Of a DNA stretch of 46,342 bases, positions 36,351-43,015 are shown piece by piece; positions within the stretch are counted from its first letter, which is position 1, and each line of letters begins with the position of its first letter. Under the pieces are notes generated by a model that worked only from the letters and a program-made list of their open reading frames with translations, was not told the origin of the DNA and ran no database searches. The position numbers were made by a program, and so were the translations under genes. Source of the stretch: JBFXAN01 sp050184225 (lineage in GTDB: Bacteria > Chloroflexota > Dehalococcoidia > CAUJGQ01); the NCBI GenBank assembly GCA_050184225.1, contig JBFXAN010000037.1:1-46342 (forward strand). Direction: 5' to 3'.

Positions 36351-36405
36351 TTTGACGTTCGGATAGCCCGGCGTCGCAAGCTCGCCGTCACCAGCGCGCG
36401 CAGAT

Positions 36406-37260
36406 CTATTCTGCGCTGAGCCGTACAACTTCCACGCCGATGACCTGTTCGCGGATCTCAAGAATGGCGACGGTGCCGAGCTCATCCGGGGTTCGACGCT
36501 GAGCGGGGAGATTGGGGCTGCCAGGGTTAACCAGCAGAACCCCCTGATACTGACCGACCATGTCCCGGTGCGTGCCGCCGAAGGCGACGATGTCGACCGG
36601 TTGGCCAAACTTCGAGGCAAGGATGTCGTGCATCGGCACGTCAGGAAAGGCGAGGCGTCCCTCGAGGGCACCCTCGACGACAATGCCATGCTTGCCGATC
36701 TCATGAATCATGCCGATGCGGACTCCGCTCACCACAACGACGCGCGTCGCCGGAGCCAGGCGCGGATCCTCTCGACCGCGACCGCCTTCGACATGCCCAC
36801 CGGGCACGGCCAGGACCGGTGCGAGGGTCTGAAGCCGGTCCAATGTCCCGACGTTGCCGGTGTCGCCGCAATGGAGGATCAGGTCGACGCCTTGGAGCGC
36901 GTCGAGGGCAACCTGCGGAAGGTCACCACCATCGTCATGGCGGCTGTGATTGTCGGCGATCAGGCCGATGCGATGAGCAGCGACGGTATCGACGGGAATT
37001 GTTGCAGCGTTCACATTCACACCTCGATCGTTGGATATCGTCTTGGCCCCGGCACGAGACACGATTCCCGTGAGCGGCGGCAGGATGTCGCCGATGAGTC
37101 GTTGCCGAAAGGCGGGATCGGGCAACCCGCGCAAGCGAACGGCGATGTCGATCAGCGCGTCGAGCTCCGCTTCACCGGCGCGGTGGCGATCGCCCGAATG
37201 CACAAGCCGGTCGAGTGCGGCGTCAAGCTCGTCCAGCATCCGGCGTTGCTGTTCAGTCAT
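36406..37260 (-). CDS. Metallophosphoesterase with anti-sigma-like N-terminus
   Basis: This 284-aa protein starts 8 nt inside the end of the ECF sigma gene. Residues 1-70 (MLDELDAALDRLV and ALIDIAVRLRGLPDPAFRQRL) look like the helical N-terminal segment often seen in proteins encoded after ECF sigma genes. Residues about 100-284 are a YfcE/MJ0936-like calcineurin-type phosphoesterase: LIADNH (DxH), LHCGDTGN (GD), VPGGHVEGG in place of the usual GNxD, MIHEIGKHG and GGTHRDMVGQ followed by LLVNPGS. The usual GHTH has lost its first His (GGTH), so metal binding and activity may be altered. Overlap with the sigma gene indicates coupled translation and suggests a role in controlling sigma. That role is inference. 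Confidence 0.8.
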   Translation of the reverse strand: MTEQQRRMLDELDAALDRLVHSGDRHRAGEAELDALIDIAVRLRGLPDPAFRQRLIGDILPPLTGIVSRAGAKTISNDRGVNVNAATIPVDTVAAHRIGLIADNHSRHDDGGDLPQVALDALQGVDLILHCGDTGNVGTLDRLQTLAPVLAVPGGHVEGGRGREDPRLAPATRVVVVSGVRIGMIHEIGKHGIVVEGALEGRLAFPDVPMHDILASKFGQPVDIVAFGGTHRDMVGQYQGVLLVNPGSPNLPAQRRTPDELGTVAILEIREQVIGVEVVRLSAE

Positions 37261-37807
37261 GGCGCGCCTCCACCCATGTGCGGAGTGTTTTGAGTGCTCG
37301 GTACTGCAACTGCTTGACGGCACCCTCACTCCGTCCCAAGGCACGGGCAATGTCTTGACTGCTGCGCTCCTGCCCAAACCGGGCCACGATCACCTGGCGC
37401 TGGTCGGCCGGAAGGCGCTCGACCAACGCGAAGAGATCGGCACGTTCTTCGACCGCTGCAATCTCCGTTGACCAGGCGGCGACGGGTTCCTCGGCGAGTT
37501 CATCCAATGGCGTCTCATGGCGCCGGCGACGATAGTGGTCAACGGCGACGTGGGCCGCGATCGGCAGCAGCCAGGCGGTAAACGGTACGCCACGCCATTC
37601 GAATCGGGGAAGTGTCCGCAGGACCCGCGCAAAGGTTTCGGCGGTCACATCCTCGGCGTCACGCCGGCTCAGGGTTCGGGTGAGGGCGAAGGCGTAGACA
37701 CGATCGAAGTAGCAGTCGTACAACTCGGCGAACCGGCGAGAGTCGCGCTGGGCCGCCTCGATCAAGCGCTGTTCGGCAGCGAGTTCGGCGGTAGAGAGCA
37801 TCTTCAT
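37253..37807 (-). CDS. ECF-type RNA polymerase sigma factor
   Basis: This 184-aa sigma-70 family ECF factor has region 2 at FAELYDCYFDRVYAFAL and DAEDVTAETFARVL. Region 4 is at LPADQRQVIVARFGQERSS and IARALGRSEGAVKQLQYRAL. The ATG at 37807 (MKMLSTAEL) gives the usual ECF length; the frame continues upstream without similarity. No strong ribosome binding site is seen. Its 3' end overlaps the start of the phosphoesterase gene, which may be its partner. Confidence 0.93.
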   Translation of the reverse strand: MKMLSTAELAAEQRLIEAAQRDSRRFAELYDCYFDRVYAFALTRTLSRRDAEDVTAETFARVLRTLPRFEWRGVPFTAWLLPIAAHVAVDHYRRRRHETPLDELAEEPVAAWSTEIAAVEERADLFALVERLPADQRQVIVARFGQERSSQDIARALGRSEGAVKQLQYRALKTLRTWVEARHD

Positions 37808-37865
37808 CGTTTGGCACAGCCCAGAAAGCGTGTCTGAAGGTATAACCACCGCGGGCTTGAAAACG

Positions 37866-38060
37866 TCACGCGGTGGTCCGAGAACGACGACGGCGCAACT
37901 CGTGTGCCGATGGATTGAATCGCGGGTCAACCGCCTGGGGAAAGGGGAAAGTCGATCACGGTCAGCGCGCCCTCCCAATACAGGATATTGAAGGGGGAGA
38001 GATCGGCGTGAATGCGGTCGCGGGCGAACCACAACTCGATGATGGAGGTTCGAGGGTGTC
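37866..38060 (-). pseudogene. RIO-type kinase remnant, frameshifted
   Basis: Read on the minus strand, about 50 codons from 38060 give SIIELWFARDRIHADLSPF, then NILYWEGALTVIDFP. This matches the catalytic and metal-binding region of RIO1-family kinases (HGDLSxxNxLYW ... IDFPQAVD). The tandem 7-base repeat at 37938-37951 (GGGAAAG twice on the plus strand) breaks the frame. Removing one copy restores DFPQAVDPRFNPSAHEL up to a stop at 37866. The N-terminal kinase half is missing: the CAP gene ends at 38080 directly upstream. This is a truncated, inactivated copy. Confidence 0.75.
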
Positions 38061-38079
38061 GGACGCCGGTGGGCCGCGG

Positions 38080-38580
38080 TTAGTCGAGGAAGACAACCGC
38101 GGCGTAGATGGCGTTGCCGTCATCGAGAAAGCTCATGCCGACCCGACGGAAATCCGGGTCGAGTATGTTCGCGCGGTGGGCGGGGCTCTCCATCCACGCG
38201 GCGTGCAGCGTGGCCGGTGCGTCGGCGGCCGGCAGATCGGAACGGCCGATGTTCTCACCGAACCAATTGAAGGGAATGCCGGCCTGTTGGAGAAGCGTCA
38301 CCGCGTCATGTTCGACGGGATTGGTGTGGCTCAAAAGCCCGAGGTCCGAAAGGGCGGCAACGCGGGCGATCGCCACGTCCTGGACGTCGATCGAGAGAAT
38401 CAGCGTAGGCAGGTTGAGGACGCTGCGCTCGGCATTCATGGCATCAAGCTCCGCCAGCGCGACGGCTTCGGGTAGCATCGATCCCCGCGTCGGGTGATCG
38501 GCGTGGGCGACCGGCGCACCGGCGATCAGGGACAGAACACCGAAGGCGAGCAGGGCGGTTGTGAGAAGTACACGGAGCAT
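38080..38580 (-). CDS. Secreted CAP-domain (SCP/YkwD-like) protein
   Basis: This 166-aa exported protein has a signal peptide (MLRVLLTTALLAFGVLSLIA, cleavage near AHA-D). A CAP domain follows, with AELDAMNAERSVLNLPTL, LSHTNPVEHD, FGENIGR and the conserved AWMESPAHRANILDPDFRRVGM with its His, here given in two parts: AWMESPAHR and ANILDPDFRRVG. GGAGGT lies 6 nt before the ATG at 38580. It is an extracellular protein of unknown substrate. It is followed by the RIO remnant and preceded by two tiny genes in the same direction. Confidence 0.9.
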   Translation of the reverse strand: MLRVLLTTALLAFGVLSLIAGAPVAHADHPTRGSMLPEAVALAELDAMNAERSVLNLPTLILSIDVQDVAIARVAALSDLGLLSHTNPVEHDAVTLLQQAGIPFNWFGENIGRSDLPAADAPATLHAAWMESPAHRANILDPDFRRVGMSFLDDGNAIYAAVVFLD

Positions 38581-38636
38581 ACGCGACCTCCAGCGTTGGG
38601 CGGCAGCGATCGTCGCCAGCGTCAGCCGGCCGGCGG

Positions 38637-38837
38637 CTATGCCGCGACGCGCCCTGCCCGTGTGAGATGACCGGAGCGGATCAGCGCATCAGCCAGGGCG
38701 ACGCGGCCGATACTGTGACCACCACCCAGCGCGATCAGTTGGCCGGTGCGGAACAGGGCATCGGCGAGGGCAACCCTGGGGACAGAGCGTCCGCCACCCA
38801 GGTCAACCAGATCGTCGACGGAGAGATACGGTTCCAT
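38637..38837 (-). CDS. Small protein with internal duplication (66 aa)
   Basis: This predicted 66-aa protein starts MEPYLSVDDLVD and contains two similar units: LGGGRSVPRVALADALFRTG and LGGGHSIGRVALADALIRSG. AGGAG lies about 9 nt upstream of the ATG at 38837. The repeat conserves hydrophobic positions and LADAL, which supports real coding. No family is recognised, and no signal peptide or membrane segment is present. It is 82 bases downstream of the 41-aa gene and upstream of the CAP gene. Confidence 0.6.
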   Translation of the reverse strand: MEPYLSVDDLVDLGGGRSVPRVALADALFRTGQLIALGGGHSIGRVALADALIRSGHLTRAGRVAA

Positions 38838-38919
38838 GGCGTTTTTCTCCTGCAAGTCCGGCCGGACCACTGATGGTGTGGTCCGGCCGGGAATCTCAGC
38901 CGCAACATGCGTGAGGGGA

Positions 38920-39045
38920 TTACTTGAGGCCGAGGCCGAGGTTGTTGTTGCCGACCTGGCCGAGTGTCTGCTGGGCGCCGGGGGAAAGGACAGCAATGTT
39001 GAGACCGACCTGGACGTTGATCTGGGGAGCGACGACGATGTTCAT
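38920..39045 (-). CDS. Very small protein (41 aa), hydrophobic Asn/Gln/Val-rich
   Basis: The peptide begins MNIVVAPQINVQVGLNIAV and continues LSPGAQQTLGQVGNNNLGLGLK. GGAGG lies 7 nt upstream of the ATG at 39045, an ideal ribosome binding site. It has no Cys and almost no charge. It could be a structural micro-peptide, a peptide precursor or a translated leader. No modification enzyme lies beside it, so no peptide natural product is claimed. It is divergent from the GatC-like gene at 39201. Confidence 0.55.
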   Translation of the reverse strand: MNIVVAPQINVQVGLNIAVLSPGAQQTLGQVGNNNLGLGLK

Positions 39046-39200
39046 GTGGGTTCCTCCTGAAAGTAGGGCGATGGGGCTGTGCCCCACCTGGTGTATCTTC
39101 AGGATGCCCGCCGAGCAGCGCCGTCGCTGTCCCCCACGGCACAACGAGCGGGTCACGGCCGGCACACCGGTCGAGTTGCCATCAGGGCGGGGAAGGTTCC

Positions 39201-39422
39201 ATGCCGGAGCAAGAGCAGGCGTTCCAGGAGCAGTTGGCGGCCCAGCTGAAAGCGGCGGGGCTGGGGGCGGAGGTGGAACACGCCGGCGATCTCCTACCGG
39301 CCTACGAGAACCAACTGGCGGGCGTCGATCGGATCGCGGCCCTCGACCTAAGCGGCCTCGAGCCGGCGTTTGTCCTGGCGTTGCCTGACATGAATCCACC
39401 GGCCGCGGAGCAACAGCGATGA
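39201..39422 (+). CDS. GatC/AtzG-like small amidase subunit
   Basis: This 73-aa helical protein has the pattern of GatC- and AtzG-type accessory subunits: LLPAYENQLAGVD, then LDLSGLEPAFVLALP, like the LDxxGVEPxF region of GatC. Its stop overlaps the start of the amidase gene (ATGA), implying coupled translation and a complex. GGAAGG lies upstream of the ATG. Similarity is by pattern only, so the subunit assignment is moderate. Confidence 0.7.
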   Translation: MPEQEQAFQEQLAAQLKAAGLGAEVEHAGDLLPAYENQLAGVDRIAALDLSGLEPAFVLALPDMNPPAAEQQR

Positions 39423-40807
39423 CGTCGACCAATCTGGAGCGGATATCGCTCTTCGATGTGGCGGCGGCGATCGGCGCGGGCGAGATCTCACCCGTCGAAC
39501 TGACCGACCATCTGCTGGAACGCATCGCACGATTGAATCCATCGCTCAACGCCTTCATCACCGTCACGGCCGAGGCGGCGCGGGCGGCGGCGCGGGCAGC
39601 GGAACGGGGGACAGGTCCGGATGGTCCGCTACGGGGCGTGCCGCTAGCGGTCAAGGACCTGTTCGATATCGCGGGCGTGCGTACGACGGCTGGGTCGACG
39701 ATCCTCGCGGATAACGTTGCGGGGCGGGACGCGACCGTGGTCGCACGGCTGCGGGAGGCGGGCGCCGTGTTGCTCGGCAAGCTCAACATGCACGAGTTCG
39801 CCTTTGGCGTGAGCGCCACCAACCCTCACTATGGGGATTGTCATAATCCCTGGGATCGGTCGCGGATCACCGGCGGCTCGTCGGGCGGGTCGGCTTCTGC
39901 CGTGGCGGCCGAGCTGTGCCCCGGCACGCTCGGCACGGACACGGGCGGCTCGATTCGTATCCCGGCCTCGCTGTGCGGCGTGGTCGGATTGAAGCCGACG
40001 TATGGACGGGTGAGCCGGGCGGGTGTCTTCCCGCTCGCCTGGACACTGGACCACGTCGGTCCGATGGCGCGGACCGTGCGGGATTGCGCGCTGCTGCTCG
40101 GCGTGATCGCCGGTTATGACCCGACAGACCCGACAACCGTCGATGTGCCGGTTCCCGATTATCTCGCGCAGCTCGACGGTGGCGTGCGGGGGTTACGGAT
40201 CGGCCTCCCGAAGCGGGTCTTCTTTGAAGAACTCGACGCATCGGTGCAGACGGCGATGGAAGCAGCAGAGGCGGAATTGCAGCGGCAGGGGGCGGATGTG
40301 CGGCCGGTCGCAATTGATGGCATCGAGATGGCCGATCTGCTCGGCGATACGGTGATGGCCGGTGAGGCGAGCGCGGTCCATCAACGCTGGTTGCGCGAGC
40401 GTCCCGAGGACTACGGCGCCGATGTGCGCGACCGGCTGGCGCTGAGCACGCTGCAGCCGGCGGCGGCGTATGTCAACGCGCAGCGGATGCGGGTGGCGCT
40501 ACGGGCCGGCTTCCTGCAGACGCTCCGGGAGGTCGATGTGCTGCTCGCACCGGCGACACCGATCACGGCGCCGCCGATCGAGGGATTCAGCGTCGAGATG
40601 CGGGTGCGGCTGAAGCGTTGCACGACGCCGATCAACGTGGTGGCGCTGCCATCGCTAACCCTGCCGTGTGGCGCCGATGACACGGGGATGCCGATCGGGA
40701 TGCAACTGATCGGCCGGCCCTTCGAGGAAGATGTGATCCTGCGCGCCGGCCAGGCATTCGAGCGGGCGACGCCGTGGCATACCCGATGGCCGGCGATGGC
40801 GATGTGA
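39419..40807 (+). CDS. Amidase signature family hydrolase
   Basis: This 462-aa GatA-like amidase has the Ser-cisSer-Lys triad: Lys in LAVKDLFDIAG (about 78), Ser in GGSSGGSASAVAA (about 154) and the nucleophile in TDTGGSIRIPASLCG (about 178). GLKPTYGRVSRAG follows, as in the family. Together with the overlapping GatC/AtzG-like gene it may be a two-subunit amidase of the AtzE/AtzG or allophanate/biuret type. A true GatCAB role is less likely, as GatB is not adjacent. Substrate is not known. Confidence 0.93.
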   Translation: MTSTNLERISLFDVAAAIGAGEISPVELTDHLLERIARLNPSLNAFITVTAEAARAAARAAERGTGPDGPLRGVPLAVKDLFDIAGVRTTAGSTILADNVAGRDATVVARLREAGAVLLGKLNMHEFAFGVSATNPHYGDCHNPWDRSRITGGSSGGSASAVAAELCPGTLGTDTGGSIRIPASLCGVVGLKPTYGRVSRAGVFPLAWTLDHVGPMARTVRDCALLLGVIAGYDPTDPTTVDVPVPDYLAQLDGGVRGLRIGLPKRVFFEELDASVQTAMEAAEAELQRQGADVRPVAIDGIEMADLLGDTVMAGEASAVHQRWLRERPEDYGADVRDRLALSTLQPAAAYVNAQRMRVALRAGFLQTLREVDVLLAPATPITAPPIEGFSVEMRVRLKRCTTPINVVALPSLTLPCGADDTGMPIGMQLIGRPFEEDVILRAGQAFERATPWHTRWPAMAM

Positions 40808-40846
40808 GGTACGTGCGACGCCCGTCGCCTCCTCAGCCGAAGCATG

Positions 40847-40872
40847 CACCACCAAGGGGCCAAGACACCAGG
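40847..40872. repeat. Second copy of CCAAGACACC repeat (single arm)
   Basis: These 26 bases match 32395-32420 at 24 positions. The copy lies in the non-coding stretch after the amidase gene and lacks the opposing arm seen near 32434. Confidence 0.6.
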
Positions 40873-40970
40873 ATTCCAGGGGGGCTGGCGGTGAGGCGGT
40901 GTTCGGAGAGCCGCTGCGTGCTGTCCACGAAGAACGTATACTCGTCAAACTTCTGCACGGCCGCCGGTCC

Positions 40971-42836
40971 TTATCGGGGTAGGTCGAGTGGGCGCTCCTG
41001 AAAGACGACCCGCCAATCGAGGTTCTCAGAGATCATCGTCTCCGCGGCAGACTCGGCGATTCGAGCGACGGCAGCGGCGGAAGGCGCCGGCGCCAGCTGC
41101 TCCAGCTCGGCGGCGTAGCGCTCCAACTGCCGGCTCATGGCGCGCGAGCGTTTGACCAGGCGCTCGACCTCGGCCTGACCCCGGATCGCCGCCAGCGCCG
41201 CGCCCAGCGCCGGCAGCACCGCTTCGGCGGTGGTCAGCCAACCGCTGCGCACGAACAGGAGCGCGAGCAGCGCCACCAGTACGCCGGCATAGGTGGTGAC
41301 GCCAAGCCGCCGCAACCGCCGATCGAGCGTTGCCAGCCGGCGGGCGCTCTCGCGGTGGTAGGCGACCTGCCCCCCGACGAGTACATCGAGCATCAGCACC
41401 CGGCACGCTTCGATATAGCCGGCGTCAAACCGTGCGCTGACGATGCCGACCTGCCGCTCGACGGCGCGCAGGTGCCACATCATCCAGCTATCGGTGGGGT
41501 CGCCGTAGGCGCTGTGCGCGGGCGGCCGCGAGAAGGGCGGCAACCGGCCAAGCAGCGCCAGGAACCGAAACTGGCGCAACGACTCGGCGAGCATCCGGTA
41601 GTCGATCCAGCGCTCGTGCCAGCGTCGCCGCCGTCCGATCTCCGTGTTGACCAGGATCAGGAGGATGATCGCGATGGCGATCAGGGTCTTGACAAACTCG
41701 CGGCCGAACAGCGCCAGGAGCACGGCGGTGACGGCGAGGAAGTAGTTGAGCACGAAGGCGCTGCGGTACATGTTCGCGTAGTACGAGGCGAGCCCATCCG
41801 CCCAGGCGTAGTATCCGCGCAGGCCGGTATCGAACCATGCCGTCACGGCCGGCGGAAGCGCGGGCTGTGCCAACCACTCCCGCCGCCACTCGGCCTCGGC
41901 GTGCCGCTGGAAGCTGGGCACGCGTAGCGCCGGCAGGCGCGGCCGCAACAGCATCAGGTTCCAGAAGACACCCCAGATCCAGCCGGCGGGCAGGAGGCTG
42001 TGCGGCTGCCGCTCGGCAAAGTAGGTTCGGCGCAGGTCGGGGCGGCCGGCCGGGGCGGTGTCTCCGGCAGAGGGCAGCAGTGAGGCGATCAGCGTGTCAA
42101 TCGGCCGGTCGAGATCGATGTCGCGCGGCGGCTGGTCGAGCTCGTGGGCGAGCGCGGCCAGGCGATGGGGCGCCTGGCTGTCCATCCAGAGCGTGGGGAT
42201 GCCCCGTTGCAGCGCCTCGTCCACGATCTGGGCGGTGCCGCCCCGGCCGCGGGCCGGTTCGCGGTCCCAGATGACGACGAGCAGGTCGCAGTGGAGGAGC
42301 ACCATCCGGCCGGCGGCTTCGTACGCCTGATCGCGGGCCGCCCCCGGCTCGCGGCTGCCGTCCAGCTCGAGCACGGAGGTCGAATGGTCAAGCAGGTTGC
42401 GATACTGCGCCCGCGAGTGAGTCGACTCGAAATCCTCCTCATAGGCATCGCGGTCAAAGGGGAGGATGCACTGCAACTCGAAACCGAGCTTCAGGCCCTC
42501 CTCGGCGACGATCCGATCGGCGCCTTCGGCGAGCGGGGAGATCACCCGCAGGCAGGCCGGACCGGACGCATAGGCATCGCCGGACTGCGAGCGGACGTCA
42601 CGGGCGGCGCGGGCGGCCAGGGTCAGCGCCGCGCGGACGTTCGCCCGGAGCAGGCTGTCGTCGCTCTCCTGGAGGCGATTGGGCCGGTGGCCGGCGACGC
42701 CGACCCGCACCGTCAGGCGGGCGGGCGGCGGCGATCGATGCACCGGCCCGGAGTGGGTGGCCGGCGGCCGCGCGGATGATTGCTCCTGATGGGAGAACGG
42801 TGGACACGTGTCCGGAGCGGCGTCGGTGCTGCTCAT
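40971..42836 (-). CDS. SLOG-type nucleotide-binding protein with two membrane regions
   Basis: This 621-aa protein has an N-terminal SLOG-like Rossmannoid domain (about 45-270): VRVGVAGHRPNRL, then SPLAEGADRIVAEEG and DLLVVIWDREPARGRGGT with QIVDEALQRGIPTLWMD. The C-terminal half has hydrophobic pairs (FLAVTAVLLALFG with LIAIAIILLILVN, and VLVALLALLFV with AVLPALGAALAAI) flanked by charged helices, as in SLOG-associated 2TM (SLATT-like) effectors. The ATG at 42836 is chosen because the upstream frame lacks similarity. It is divergent from the kinase-TIR gene, with 179 bases between. Such proteins are thought to sense nucleotide-derived signals and act at membranes; for this protein that is inference. 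Confidence 0.8.
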   Translation of the reverse strand: MSSTDAAPDTCPPFSHQEQSSARPPATHSGPVHRSPPPARLTVRVGVAGHRPNRLQESDDSLLRANVRAALTLAARAARDVRSQSGDAYASGPACLRVISPLAEGADRIVAEEGLKLGFELQCILPFDRDAYEEDFESTHSRAQYRNLLDHSTSVLELDGSREPGAARDQAYEAAGRMVLLHCDLLVVIWDREPARGRGGTAQIVDEALQRGIPTLWMDSQAPHRLAALAHELDQPPRDIDLDRPIDTLIASLLPSAGDTAPAGRPDLRRTYFAERQPHSLLPAGWIWGVFWNLMLLRPRLPALRVPSFQRHAEAEWRREWLAQPALPPAVTAWFDTGLRGYYAWADGLASYYANMYRSAFVLNYFLAVTAVLLALFGREFVKTLIAIAIILLILVNTEIGRRRRWHERWIDYRMLAESLRQFRFLALLGRLPPFSRPPAHSAYGDPTDSWMMWHLRAVERQVGIVSARFDAGYIEACRVLMLDVLVGGQVAYHRESARRLATLDRRLRRLGVTTYAGVLVALLALLFVRSGWLTTAEAVLPALGAALAAIRGQAEVERLVKRSRAMSRQLERYAAELEQLAPAPSAAAVARIAESAAETMISENLDWRVVFQERPLDLPR

Positions 42837-43015
42837 CCGGCGAGTCCCTGGCGAAGTTCCGTCGGCGGTTTGCCGCCCACAACGAATATCCCGGTGCCGT
42901 ATACTACCGGCAATCATCGTCGTTTGTTCAACGCAGTACAACGAGCCGTGGCACCGAACGATCGGTGGTGCGGTTGGATCGCTCCGGTCGCTCGAGAGAA
43001 GTGGGTGGAAGTTCT

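Noticed and set aside
42776..43015. Upstream extension of the kinase frame
   Set aside because: It overlaps the start of the SLOG gene on the other strand and has no similarity; the kinase fold begins at 43016.
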